64,000 nucleotides of DNA from Nilaparvata lugens (lineage: Eukaryota; Arthropoda; Insecta; Hemiptera; Delphacidae). Both the position numbers and the translations under genes were made by a program. Below the pieces are notes generated by a model that searched no databases, was not told the DNA's origin, and was given only the letters and a program-made list of their open reading frames with translations. How positions within the stretch are numbered: the first letter of the stretch is position 1; every line of letters begins with the position of its first letter. Positions 1 to 10,250 of this stretch are shown piece by piece. Location: positions 11,647,729 through 11,711,728 of the forward strand of contig NC_052511.1 in the NCBI RefSeq assembly GCF_014356525.2, read 5' to 3'.

Positions 1-410
1 GTCATTCTCAAGCGTCTCCTCTTCAGCCTCCACCCCCAAGCCTCATGATACAATAATTACTTCCTCAACTATCCAAATCTTGGAATCTGGTTCTCCTAAT
101 CTCATCAAGCTCCAGAAACTCCATTTTACACTCAATGGCTTTCGAAATTTTCATGTTTGTAGAGGATTCGAAGAATCTACAACATGTGTATTCGTCCTCC
201 TCAATGTCCAACTCGATTCTAAATGTTCTCTCATTTTGAAATAATATTGTAATTTCTCACTTCCCAACTCGATTATTGTTCGATACTATCTATATTTCTC
301 CCTGTTTATAATTTTGGAAGAAAATGAACTTTCTTATCATGTTCAAATATTTATACCCACCTTATTGCCTTTTTTCACCTTGTTGCTTATCAAAATATCT
401 CCTAATTATA
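1..410. other. Intergenic, no gene seen
   Basis: AT-rich sequence without a convincing reading frame, repeat or RNA. The first 130 bases are pyrimidine-rich (CTCC/TCTC runs), matching the composition of the tandem repeat further right. Confidence 0.5.
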
Positions 411-530
411 AAGTGAAGGAAACATAACCTACTTTCTGGACTATTTTAATGAATCAGAATAAGAGAGTGAAACAGTTTTGGTCTGTGCCTGTTGATTCTC
501 TCCCAAATTATCTTACATCATAATTTTGTA
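411..530 (+). mobile_element. Retroelement 3' end with stem-loop (copy 1 of 3)
   Basis: This stretch aligns by eye with 10645-10800 and, in reverse, with 8276-8425. Shared landmarks are AACATAACCTA, a TTGGAC/CTGGAC block, AACAGTTTTGG and GCCTGTTG. The sequence 463-504 can fold: GAGAG pairs with CTCTC, followed by AA/TT and CA/TG pairs around one mismatch. The other two copies end in AT-rich simple tails, which suggests the 3' untranslated end of a LINE or SINE. No coding part is seen here, so the parent family is unknown. Confidence 0.5.
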
Positions 531-870
531 TAATTGAATCATTGGACCATTCGATATATTAACTCTTTTTTTGATAATCACTTCTTGTCCCATTCCCTCC
601 TCTTATCATTCACATTTTTTAATTTCTAACTGTTAACTACCTGAATTTCCGCCCTTTTTCTGGTCTAAAAATCCACCACTCAACCTCCCCCAATCTTATT
701 CTATCTCTCATTTTTTCTCATCATTTTCCACCTTGTTCATCAAATCAAATATACTTTATCCAATAAGTTATACTGTTGAAAACATCGGAAGCATCATATA
801 TGCTACAATAGATAACAACAAGGAACTACAACGAGAAGTTCTACTTCTTACTCCATACCACAATTCCTTA
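530..870. other. Intergenic, pyrimidine-rich
   Basis: C/T-rich on the + strand with no supported gene. The small open frame starting near 733 is a composition artefact of the T/C-rich DNA. Confidence 0.4.
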
Positions 871-1190
871 TATGAACTCTCACATTTCTACCTCCATCTT
901 ATCTCCTTGTTCAATTCTATTTTGTTCCTCCATTTTTTCCTCCATCCTCTCATCATTATTTTGATCATTCGCCCACATCTGACTCCACTACAATTTCTTA
1001 TCTCACCTCTCTTATTTTTGCCACAATCTTATCTCCTCGTTCGTGTTTTCTCTCCAATTTGATTTTGTTCCCCCATTTTCTCTCTCATCATTATTCCGTC
1101 CATTCGTTCACTTCTGACTCCACTACCATCCCTTATCTCACCTCTCACACTTGTACCTCTATCTTATCTCCTTGTTCGTCTCTTCTTAAC
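870..1190. repeat. Imperfect 130-135-bp tandem repeat, pyrimidine-rich
   Basis: The marker CTTATCTCCTYGTTC recurs at 898, 1028 and 1163, giving spacings of 130 and 135 bases. Between the markers, TTCTCTCTCATCATTATT-like and CTGACTCCACTAC blocks also recur. About 2.3 diverged units are visible. The two open frames across it are low-complexity translations and not genes. Confidence 0.7.
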
Positions 1191-1260
1191 ATACATCCGA
1201 TCGTGTCAATAAATAATAAGACAGTAAAAAACTTCCTCCTATCTGAATAATAAATATTCC

Positions 1261-1575
1261 TGTTGAGTTAAAGAGTTGTGAGGCGGACCTCGGGTCGAAA
1301 ACGGGAGGTCACATGACAGGTTTGGGAGAAATATGCGGCCATAAAATGGACTTGTGACATGTGCACAGAGACGCCGTGTCACAACCAGTCACAGAACGAG
1401 ATCCGACTCGGCATCTCTCACAGGCGACTTAATTTAAGACTGACAGTCAACTATAAATATATACGGTCGCCAGCACCAATCGCCGTGAACGGCTCGTCTA
1501 CACGCTTCGAACTGGTTTGGATTTTTTGGTTTGTTTGCCGATGACCTGTTCTGAGAACTGGTGTCGGTGAGTCCC
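1261..1575 (+). promoter_or_regulatory. Candidate core promoter and untranslated first exon
   Basis: This patch is visibly richer in G, C and CpG than its flanks. It contains TATAAATA at 1452-1459, then a GC-rich stretch with CACGCTTCG and GAACGGCTCG, and ends in TCG|GTGAGTC near 1565, a good 5' splice-site match. TATA box, GC-rich leader and splice donor in this order would suit a non-coding first exon. No downstream exon is recognised in the window. It could equally be a piece of an unrecognised transposon. Confidence 0.28.
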
Positions 1576-1852
1576 AACTGAAAAGCATTCCTCAACATGG
1601 AAAAATTGCTAGAAAGTTTCGCTATGAATTATTATGATCTGTGTGAACGAAACTCTACCCCCGGTTTCAACCTATTCTTGGAACAAGAGGCTGGGCTGGG
1701 AGAAAGAAGATTTTTTGTATGAAGAATATTTTTGTATTGATGTAGAATAGTACAAACTGATGAATTATTGTATCAATTTTTTCAATTGGTAAGTTTTCAA
1801 CCGTATGAGAAAGAACCCTTCCCCAGTTCCGACCTGTTGAAGAGTTGGCAAG

Positions 1853-2022
1853 TTAAGCCCCACACACGCACATCGATTTTGTTCGTACGGTATTTTGCCG
1901 TCCTTATAAATCCTATTAGATTGAACAGATGATGTTTGTGAAGTTCCGTTTAATCTGATAGAGTTCATAAGGACGGCAAAATATCGTACGAACAAAAATC
2001 GATGTGTGTGTGCGGGTCTTAA
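1853..2022. mobile_element. Palindromic MITE, shared-core family (copy 1)
   Basis: Near-perfect terminal inverted repeats: CACATCGATTTTGTTCGTAC on the left mirrors GTACGAACAAAAATCGATGTG on the right, extending outwards to TTAAG/CTTAA. The arms continue inward through TTTTGCCGTCCTTATAAA. The centre holds ATTAGATTGAACA and AAGTTCCGTTTAATCTGATA, which recur at 60051-60230 and 48733-48926. No coding capacity. Length and TIRs suit a non-autonomous DNA transposon; sister copies show TA target duplications, pointing to the Tc1/mariner group. Confidence 0.8.
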
Positions 2023-2198
2023 GTCTCAACCAATCATTGTATGTGGAATATCGAGTGAAAGATTAGTAGTCATATGCTAAACTATCATCTTTGAACTATA
2101 TTTATTAACAATTTTTCATATTTTTTCTTCTACGATAAATCCCCACTGCCCTCTCAAGGAAGCCTAGTAACTTGAATATACTAGTAACTTGAGGGAGC

Positions 2199-2235
2199 CT
2201 AGTCACTACCTCCGTAAACAGAGGTAGTGGCCTAG
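2199..2235. other. Short hairpin
   Basis: CACTACCTC (2204-2212) and GAGGTAGTG (2221-2229) form a perfect 9-bp stem with an 8-nt loop, extended by flanking CTAG pairs. Too short for a microRNA precursor. It is probably a fragment of a palindromic repeat, since CTAGTAACTTGAGGGAGCCT-like direct repeats lie just upstream. Confidence 0.35.
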
Positions 2236-2239
2236 TACG

Positions 2240-3200
2240 AGTTTTGCAGGAATATATGGAGATTTATAAGTTGATCACTTCATAAGAGTTCAAAACAAGT
2301 GAATATGGATTACCTAATCTGAGTATGAGTAAATGTTAAAGATTTTTCATATTCACTTACCAAAGAATCGAGCATTCATGAAGAGTAATTTATTTGACAA
2401 TACCCAAGTTCACAGCAAGTGTAGTCTCATTCTAATTTGTCTTATATTATGTGTTCTCCAAGAAATTATTCTACGAATATTATGTTGTTTAATGGCAGGA
2501 TTATAGCTTGATTCAAATTTCTACTTGCTTGTCATTCAGATGTAACTTTGCGTAAATGCCAATAACTTGTGTCCCTTGATAAACCAAACTAACAACAATA
2601 CGACTCAGTGAGTATAGCTCAAACAAGTTCTGAATTGGTAAAGTGGAATCTTGTACCTGTAAATAAATTAAATTCTTGTACGACAAAAGAAATTACAATC
2701 AATAAATCGATGTAGCGTGACTCGTGTAAATGTATTTATCTCTAACTGCTGCTCACGCAGACCTTCCTTGTATGGAATTGAATGTTGAAATTACTCAACT
2801 GTAATTACTTATCCAGTTTTGTGCACGGTAGCAAAAACAATAATCATCGACTTGAGTAGAGAAGAACGTTGTGCTGTACAATACTGTTCTATGGCTTCTA
2901 CATGAACGTTTGCATGTTTCTCTTGAAGATAATCGATTGTGAACAACTCTCGAAAAACAACATAACTTGAAACTGACTGAAGGCTTAGCGAGTGCTTTCA
3001 ACTGCGTGAGAGGAATTGGTTTTTATGGATAATACGATGCCGTATTTGGTGGTGAATACTCGTATGAAATTCATACTTTTTTAAAAGCACAAGATTAGAA
3101 AATAGTCGGACATCCGATGAACACGATACCTCTCCGCTACGACTTGAAACTTGAATTTGTTGAATTAAAGTTGAGTATTGGCATAGCCACCTCCAATACA
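2240..3200. other. Intergenic, nothing identified
   Basis: Open frames of 60-70 codons occur on the minus strand (2795-3201) but have no recognisable motif, splice context or composition bias. I see no RNA gene or clear repeat. Confidence 0.4.
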
Positions 3201-3207
3201 AGGTTCC

Positions 3208-3353
3208 GGCCTACGATATTGCAACGTCGCAGTGTAGGCCTAGAATCTAATACATGATTGGTGGAAAAGATTTTAAAAAATACCAGCTGATCTTTTTCAC
3301 AAATCATGTATTAGATTCTAGGCCTACACTGCGACGTTGCAATATCGTAGGCC
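3208..3353. repeat. Fold-back hairpin with perfect 52-bp arms
   Basis: Positions 3208-3259 and 3302-3353 are exact reverse complements over 52 bases. Pairing continues inward for another 12 positions with two mismatches (GGTGGAAAAGAT against ATCTTTTTCACA), leaving an 18-nt loop. The arms contain the palindrome TAGGCCTA. No target duplication or coding capacity is evident. Absence of any mismatch in the outer 52 bp implies recent origin, gene conversion or constraint. A MITE or a hairpin-RNA locus are both possible. Confidence 0.85.
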
Positions 3354-3674
3354 AGGGCCTTTTATTAGAGATGGATATGGAATTGGTTATCCATTCGTTA
3401 TCTAACAAGTTCAAGTTATTCATGGATCACATATCAATGCTGCACCTTTTCCCGGCAGAATATCAAGCTCAGTTGTAGAGATGACATCTCTGTTCAATAA
3501 AGAGTATTTGCATAATATTTCAATTCAATTTTGATGACCAAGCTCACCTGATTAGCCAATAGTATCCACATAGAAATTTCAATCTCTCGAACAATGATCA
3601 GAAGAAATGAAAAAAGCATGATCCAAGTTAACGTATTTATTTTTCAATAGTTCTATTCGAAATAAACAGTATTC
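3354..3674. other. Intergenic, nothing identified
   Basis: No gene or repeat recognised between the hairpin and the LINE tail. Confidence 0.35.
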
Positions 3675-4556
3675 ATGATTGATTGATTGATTGATTGAGT
3701 ACTTTATCTATGTAGATTACAATATATACTGGCTTATACACTTATATACAATAGCTTACAATACAGCAAAATTATAGATGAATTTACATAATATAGACTA
3801 AGAAAATAATTATTGAACTGTATATGATATGAAAAAGTAATTTGTAATATATAACTATAGATAATTATATTGTTATGCATCTACATAAATTGGCGGAGCT
3901 TTGGACATATCAATGTCCATTCTTCGGAAAGAATATTAAAAATATCCTCTCCACTAACTCTCTACCAAAACGTAAATTTAATTCATTAAACTAAGGATTT
4001 ATTTATTAATGGAAATATTGTAAAAGTTTTAATTAATATAAATATTTAAGAGAAAAAAAAACAGAAAATTGATAGTAAAATAATTACATAGGTAGATAAG
4101 ATCAAATTATTGATTAATAAAATTAAGTAGGCTGAAAGTAGATCAGGGTAATCAACTTTCAGTAATATACAGCAGTATGCAGTGGATAATTAAAATAACA
4201 TGAGTTTATATAATATATATATATATACAATTCATTCTATAACAGGTTAAAGGTTTGTATTTGTGGGATGGGTGGGGGATGGTTGTCATGTGATCGATCT
4301 AGGGCCGGACATTTTCAGTCAGTTCCAAAATATGTTTTTTTAAAGTCAGGATGAAGCTCGCTCGGCTCTCGATGGACCTGATAGAAACAGGAAATGCATT
4401 CCATGCACGACAGGCACTGACTAAGAAGGATTTTGTGAAAATAGTAGTTCGATGATTGGGTATCCTTAAAGTACTTTCTCCGGTTCTAGTATGTGAAGCA
4501 TCTATCCTCCTACCTTCAGAGACATATGGAATCATATTTATCATACAATATGAATC
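3675..4556 (-). mobile_element. LINE 3' fragment with (TCAA)n tail
   Basis: The minus strand carries the end of a LINE reading frame (4299-4556), then about 600 bases of AT-rich 3' untranslated sequence, ending in (TCAA)n, seen on the + strand as GATTGATTGATTGATTGA at 3678-3695. This order (C-terminal coding, UTR, short simple-repeat tail) is typical of a 5'-truncated non-LTR retrotransposon. A (TA)n-like run lies inside at 4210-4225. Confidence 0.6.
4299..4556 (-). pseudogene. C-terminus of a LINE reverse transcriptase polyprotein
   Basis: The minus-strand frame encodes about 81 residues including RIPNHRTTIFTKSFLVSACR and then AWNAFPVSIRSIESRASF, ending LKKHIL. The pattern of a basic R-x-x-H-R-T stretch, a hydrophobic SFLVSA, AWNxFP and a final F-x-x-x-LKKHIL is characteristic of the tail end of many Jockey/CR1-type ORF2 proteins after the RT domain. 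Neither the RT nor the endonuclease is present upstream, so the copy is dead and 5' truncated. The exact clade is not determinable from this tail. Confidence 0.6.
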
Positions 4557-5885
4557 AGTGTTATCATTTTGTATGAGAATTTGAGATTGTGAGCTGTTTT
4601 ATTTAACTTCTGGATGACAGAGTAACTTCATTTTAAACAGCATAAACGCCATAAACAAGAATTCTATAAACGGTTCACTCTTTGATGCAATGTTTAATAA
4701 TGTGAATTCTTTCACTGATGTAAATTCTATTACTGTGATGACTATGAATCATCATGCATTTTCTCAAACTTGGATTTCCAGATTTTTTCATATACCGGTA
4801 AGTAAGTTGGTTCATGAATTCTACCATTAATCATAAATCAATATTCATTCATAATCAAGACGATGATAGAATTGACACACTAACTCATTTATTTGAATGA
4901 ACTCTTATTTGAATGAACTCTTATTTTAATGAACAATAGTAACTAATGATAAAATGAAAATGAAAATGTAAAAATTCTTTATGATAAATTCTTTAAATGA
5001 TAGTAGTATTTTGGAAGTATAAGGATGAATCTTGTTACATGTATCAGTTATTGTATCCAAAAGAACGAACGTTTTGATATCAATGATACTCACGTCCAAT
5101 TTACGAGGTGAGATTAATCTCGTAGAAGAAACTAAGTGGAGTATCTTCCACTCAGTTACAAGAAGCAGTTATCTCCCAATCCTCTCAAATGATCAGATAT
5201 AATAGGTCTACTAAAAGGAATTTCTGAAAGAAACTAAAGTTCAGTAGAGTAGCTTGCTTCATGAGAGCAAGCCTACTCACTCTTCAATATATTTTTTCTC
5301 TGAACCTTGGAGAGGATCAGGGAAAAAACTGTTGAAAAAACAAAACTCTCGCAAAGAATACAAGGAAGAGTTACAAGCTAGATTCTTCTTCCGCATTCAA
5401 ACATACGTTTTGTCTCGTTTTATCCTGTTTTGTCTCGGATCATCCCTTTCAGAAATCTTCCTGGTCACGTCTGCATAACTTAGCGACAGTCCATTGTTAC
5501 AACTATTGAAAACTGCGATCACAATGTGTGCTGTAAATTATGCTGATGCGACACTTTCGCTGTTGTCTACAGTGACTGACCATGTGAAAACATCAGAAAG
5601 AGAAAGGCGGAAGTTTTATTGAGGCTGTCTTGCTCGTTTACAACCCAAAACAACCCTCGCCATGAAAAGAAAAGGGTAATATATTCAAAGTTTAACGTTG
5701 TTCTTGTCACTCCGTTCCGGTCGAAGATGTCTTGCTATAGAGGTTTTGGCAGAGTGTTCTCGATAGTGATCACCTTTGTAACAGAATGATAGAGAACTTT
5801 GGTACTACGTCATATATCATGTGAACTGCTTAATATCATTTATAATAAGTATCATATTTCTGTGAACTGTTGAATCAGATCAATA
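4557..5885. other. Intergenic, nothing identified
   Basis: AT-rich. Small local features only: a direct repeat of TTATTTGAATGAACTC near 4890-4920 and two short palindromes at 5105-5160 (TACGAG...CTCGTA and GTGGAG...CTTCCAC). No gene supported. Confidence 0.4.
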
Positions 5886-6890
5886 GAGGCGGTATACGGA
5901 GAAAGGGCACATAGAACTATATGCCCTTTTTCCGGAGATTGCTTTATTAGATCGGCCATCTTGTTCTGCATATAATCTGAAAATCTTAAACAAAAATCTT
6001 GAAAACTTATGTTGGTACAACTGTTTATGAACAGCTGTGTCAAGGAGGGATTTGGTGGTCAGTGAGACTATTGCTTCTTATGTTAATGTCCAAACCTTCA
6101 TCAAAGTCAAACAAGGTCACTATCATGAACTATTTTATTATAAAGATGAAACGAAATGGTTATTTGATGTGCTCTGAAAACTTCAATGTTGTGAATTTCA
6201 AAACATTCAAATTCTTGATCCTGTTCCTGACATTCAACCACAAGTGATGCCCCACCCCTATTTTAATAAACTACTATTTTGATAGAAAACTTGTTTTTTG
6301 TATATAACTTTTTAATTCAAGAGAAATATAGCATTTAGTATTGAATAACAAGTGTTTTCTAGTTTGTCAAACCCAAATTTGTACAAAATAAATTTGTCTT
6401 TGGAAAAAGGGCACATAAGACCAATTTTTCAAACATATTTATCGGGATAAATTAGAAATAATTACAAATAATTAATAATAGGTATAATCATGTATCATAC
6501 TTAATCAACATGGGATCCACGGTATTTAGATGAAAACGGTAGGGGTCATAAAATGTATGCGCAGTGGCCAGCCAGCTAGATTGCGTCATCGCCACCAACC
6601 GAGGTTTTCAACACCTATTGGCAATTTATGAAACTTATTTGTTAAAAACAGATGATTGGATATAAAATGACGTCAGCTCCACCGGAAATTTAGCACAAAC
6701 ATGCGCGTGACACCTACCGTCTTCTTCTATATACCGTGATGGGATCAATATATTGAATTTCGATTTGGTACTAACAGAATGTTTAATTCAATATTATAAA
6801 ATACATCGATCTATCCAAACTATGAACTTGAATGCGATTTACTCAAAACACAATTTTGCTAAATGTGCCCTTTTTTCCGTATACCACCTC
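5886..6890. mobile_element. 1.0-kb non-autonomous TIR element
   Basis: The left end GAGGCGGTATACGGAGAAAG and the right end (CTTTTTTCCGTATACCACCTC, 20 of 21 bases shown here in part: CCGTATACCACCTC) are inverted repeats sharing GGTATACGG and AAAGGGCACAT. AATA follows or precedes each end (5882-5885 and 6891-6894), a possible 4-bp target duplication. The left end also has an internal hairpin (AAAGGGCACATAG against TATATGCCCTTTTTC). Internal open frames (5852-6247, 6753-6956) have no recognisable domains. A separate MITE is nested at 6518-6738. Confidence 0.65.
6518..6738. mobile_element. hAT-like MITE with 8-bp target-site duplication
   Basis: The ends CACGGTATTTAGATG and TCTATATACCGTG are inverted repeats, continuing through AAACGGTAGGGGTCA and its diverged mirror GACACCTACCGTC. 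The element is flanked on both sides by the identical octamer ATGGGATC (6510-6517 and 6739-6746). An 8-bp target duplication is the mark of hAT-superfamily transposition. No transposase, 221 bp. It sits inside the 1-kb TIR element and so is the younger insertion. Confidence 0.85.
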
Positions 6891-6894
6891 AATA

Positions 6895-7960
6895 ATAGGT
6901 CTACTTGGATGATTATCATGTTATTCACGTTTCACATAATGCTGAATGCTTTGTAATTTGCGAAATTTAGTTCAGTGTTCAGTAATTTGGGTAATTTAGT
7001 AAAAGAACAAACCAGTTGATTAAAAACCGTTTATTCAACTCAAGTCGATGGAAATTCAATTTCTGAGAGCCATAGAGCTATATTGCAACAAGCTATCTAA
7101 AGAACAAACTTGAACAACCATCAGCTAGAGCCTGAAGTTCATCGTTAACTGAAATAAAACTGGAAACAAACAATTTCAACCATTGCTTTCAGAATGAAAA
7201 TCACTCCGTACTTGCTGCGAGCAGAAAATTACTGATAACTGGAAATTGTTTTCAATTCTCCGACACAAATCACCGCCGTCTTTCAACTTCCATACAGCTT
7301 TGGTACTCTGGTGTACATAAACTGATAATTATTTTTATTCTCTTACAGTGTCTTTTTCAGAACCCTCTCTTAAAAAGTGAAAAAATACACTTAGATACAT
7401 TTTTTATGGTTGGGAATAAGTAGTTACTTGAATGTTGACCAGTACAAACCCATTATTTTGTGAGAGGAATTTCCATTGTATTGTTCGAGGAGTTATCACA
7501 ACCGACTACCCGTTCCATAACTTGACAAAAGCAGAAATAAATTTAATTTTGATTGCACTGTCTGCCATTCCTGAATGGATATTCTTATAAAATGATTCCT
7601 TATTTTCAAAAAATATATTTTTCTAGTGTGAAGAAAACTATTTGAAAATAATGTGACTTTCTGTAATGTTTTGAATAAAATAATGTGATAGATATCCGTA
7701 TTGAATGAGAACGACTTGAAATTGCCAAGACTACAAATTCATTTCAACAAATTCATTTGATTAAGTAGAATTCGTTACTATAAATTTAATAGATTAATTT
7801 TATACTATAGTAATATATTAGTATACCATATTAATAGATTGATAATGATGTAGTAACTAGTAAGTACCAATGAACTACTATATTGATGTAGTAACCAATA
7901 ACCAACTTACTACATAATTATTATTCTATAGTGAACTGAAACTTCAAACAGTGAGTAGCA
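6895..7960. other. Intergenic, nothing firm
   Basis: No gene. The AT-rich part 7735-7930, with repeated TGTAGTAAC and ACTACTATATT words, runs up to a dispersed repeat arm and may be part of it, because the reverse complement of 7920-7975 resembles 30005-30060. Confidence 0.35.
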
Positions 7961-8065
7961 GCTTGTATAGTATGGGAGTAACTCCACGATTGGTCATCAG
8001 CTGTTGACAAATGAAGGTTGAGCTCCACTGTCATTGGCCGAGACTAGACTAGGGCGTGTAAAGTT
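7961..8065 (-). repeat. Single arm of a dispersed inverted-repeat element
   Basis: CGATTGGTCATCAGCTGTTG followed by ACAAATGAAGGTTGAG and CTGTCATTGGCCGAG recurs at 29590-29645, in reverse at 29940-30000, and at 47010-47075. Here only one arm is clear; the partner is missing or diverged. Confidence 0.6.
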
Positions 8066-8189
8066 GAGCTTATTGTCAGTTACATTGGTTTTTTCTTCCG
8101 ATACAATATCACTTTTCCAAGTATCAAATAATAATATAATTATAGTATGAACCTAGTTTCAGAACAAAAGAAATAAATTATGAAACTTT

Positions 8190-8660
8190 AGAAGCTTGAT
8201 AAAGTTTTGAAAGAGGTAATGGGCTAATATCTGAGGAGGTAACCCATGTTCTGAAATGCATAATTAATGTCTATTTATTTATTTATTTATTCGTTGATAT
8301 AATATACAGATCATATGAATATGATCGGGATAGAACAACAGGCATAGCCCAAAACTATTCTGTTCCCAAATTTTTATAAATAATGAAATGTCCGAAAAAA
8401 TAGGTTATGGCCTTACTGAGGAAATTTAAAGTTTAAAGTTCTGTCCAAGAATATAATATATTATTATTAAATATTAAATATTATTATAACTAAATATTAC
8501 TATTACTAAATATTATTATATTTAGAATCATTTATGAGATTAAAAAAGCTCTGAGAAACTTCAGGAACGACAGGAGTTAACCCATGTACTGAATTGCATA
8601 ATGGATGTCTACTTTAACATAGTTTTCGAGATTAAAAAAGCTTTTATAAATTTCTCAATT
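8190..8660. repeat. Direct repeat interrupted by a retroelement tail
   Basis: TAACCCATGTTCTGAAATGC with TAATGTCTA (8240-8273) is matched by TAACCCATGTACTGAATTGC with GATGTCTA (8577-8612), and AAGCT plus TTTCGAGATTAAAAAAGC words also repeat. The 8276-8425 tail lies between the two copies, so the arrangement may come from insertion into an older tandem repeat. Confidence 0.45.
8276..8425 (-). mobile_element. Retroelement 3' end with stem-loop (copy 2 of 3)
   Basis: Read on the minus strand this is AACCTATTTTTTCGGACATT, then an AT-rich stretch, then GGGAACAGAATAGTTTTGGG and CTATGCCTGTTGTTC, ending in (AAATA)n next to GACAT. It is homologous to 10645-10800 and 411-530. The segment 8327-8367 folds as GGGA/TCCC and AGAATAG/TTGTTCT around a small bulge, although the bases differ from those of the other copies. 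Confidence 0.6.
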
Positions 8661-8773
8661 GAGCAAATCATTTTAAGTATTATTTATAATATAAAGGATA
8701 TCATCTCGTTATTATATCTAATTAAATAAATGTATGTATCTTGGTTTAAGTGCAGTAGAATATACTTGAATTG

Positions 8774-8999
8774 CTAATTGCAGAAAGGAAACATGTCCAA
8801 CTTTTTCAAAAATTCCTTTTTTTCAAAAAATCAACTACTTAATGTAAGATACATCGTTTTACTGTAGGAAGGATACATGTCCAACTGAAAGCATTGTAAT
8901 GACGACGTTTTGAATATATCGTTTACTACAGGTTTGAATAAGTTTTTTGTCTCTCCTGTAAAATTATGAAAACTGGACATGTTGCCTTTCTGCAATTAG
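8774..8999. mobile_element. 226-bp MITE
   Basis: CTAATTGCAGAAAGGAAACA TGTCCA at the left mirrors TGGACATGTTGCCTTTCTGC AATTAG at the right with one substitution. A second internal copy of ACATGTCCAACT sits at 8873-8884. No coding capacity. Target duplication not clear. Confidence 0.75.
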
Positions 9000-9004
9000 T
9001 GATT

Positions 9005-9066
9005 CACTTATTTTTATTTTTTGTATTTTGTTTCTGGCAAATAAAATTTATTCATTCATTCATTGA
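9005..9066 (+). mobile_element. Probable LINE 3' tail
   Basis: TTTCTGGCAAATAAAATTTA followed by (TTCA)n resembles the reverse complement of 11100-11160, TTTGGCAATAAATTC plus (ATTC)n. Two independent copies of the same ending with a tetranucleotide tail suggest a LINE family; no coding sequence is attached. Confidence 0.45.
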
Positions 9067-9067
9067 C

Positions 9068-9345
9068 AATTACTGAATGCAGGAATATTGAATAACCTGA
9101 TAGTATTGTTAACAATAGTATTATTCTCTACATAAAATCCCAATCCAAATCACTCAGAGCTCAGTTTTAGATTTAATTTAAGATTGAAAAGTTTCGAGAA
9201 ACTCCTCCAAATTAATTACTGAATACAGGAATATCAATCTAATAGTATTGGGCAAATCAAATTAATCACTGAATACAGGAATAATGATCTAATAGTATTG
9301 TTCTCTACATAAAACCCCAATCCAAATTTCTGATAGCTCAGTACT
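9068..9345. repeat. Tandem repeat, about 2.5 diverged units
   Basis: TACTGAATGCAGGAATATTG / TACTGAATACAGGAATATCA / CACTGAATACAGGAATAATG occur at 9070, 9220 and 9265, and TCTACATAAAATCCCAATCC recurs at 9126 and 9304. Unit length near 150 with one shortened copy. Confidence 0.6.
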
Positions 9346-9394
9346 ACATTTCAATTACATCTTAAAGCTCACTTTTTCAGACTAGAAGCTAAGC

Positions 9395-10250
9395 AGAATT
9401 GTTAAGAGATCACACTTCGGCAATTATTTGGGATTTAGTCCAAAGTTGGGATTTCAGCTCTACCAGTTCAGCCATGATCTTGTACCTCTCTTTAAGATTG
9501 CTAATCAGTAGAGTGACGCCGACTGGACTCTACTTATCCCGAGCGGGCTTGGTGAAAGCAAGGCCAGTAATTAGGCTGGCAGTTAAGGCATTGAAATAAT
9601 GGACTTTTGAACACCTCCACAGCAATAACCCGGGGTACCTACCACCGACATCTGTTGTAAATTTCACCGAAGAAATATAATAAGTGTAACATTTATGACC
9701 GAAGCGCAAATGCGCGGCATATAACCACAAAATGGCGGTGAGTCGGAAGGTTGGATGAATTTTGTAAAGAAAATGAAGCTCCAAGGAGTTTACAGGGCAT
9801 AAATTAGCAACTAGACGATGTCCAGCGATCGTTGAAGAGCTCCGTCCGTATTCCCCGATACGCCTTATCCCCCTCTCACTGGGTAATATTACTATGAAAT
9901 TAAATTCGTCTTTCATAGCTCGTAAACTTGTTATTTATGTTTATTTTAATGTTTCTGAACGCAACATGTAACACCCTGAATAGGGTGTTAAGCATCGCCG
10001 TGTTAAGTCACATACAATGTGTTAGTTCATTATGACTGTCATTATTATTCCTTTTTTTAGTGAATTATTGACGTTGTGGCGGTCACCTAGGCCTGTAATT
10101 GAACACTTGGAACGCTCCGAACAGCGATTAAATTATGGTCCGACTTTGTAGCTGTCGAAATGATTTCTGGTGATTATTGTGGTGATTGATTTCCACTTAG
10201 AACCAGCTCCGCCACTTCCATTTCTTGTATACTACCCTCATGTTATCCAT
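9395..10250. other. GC-elevated block without recognisable gene
   Basis: Base composition rises relative to the neighbours, with several CpGs (for example GAGCGGGCTTGG, CCGAAGCGCAAATGCGCGGC, CGTTGTGGCGGTCACC). A minus-strand frame (9530-9916) spans it, but its translation shows no domain I recognise. Could be a non-coding exon, a promoter or an old transposon. Confidence 0.25.

Noticed and set aside
733..1250. Two leucine/serine-rich frames with apparent membrane character
   Set aside because: Products of a pyrimidine-rich tandem repeat; hydrophobicity follows from T-rich codons.
2221..2235. GAGGTAGTGG hairpin arm resembling let-7 seed
   Set aside because: The mature let-7 sequence does not follow, the stem is only 9 bp, and it looks like palindromic repeat debris.
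9530..9916. 128-codon minus-strand frame
   Set aside because: No recognisable motif or splice context; kept only as a GC-elevated block.
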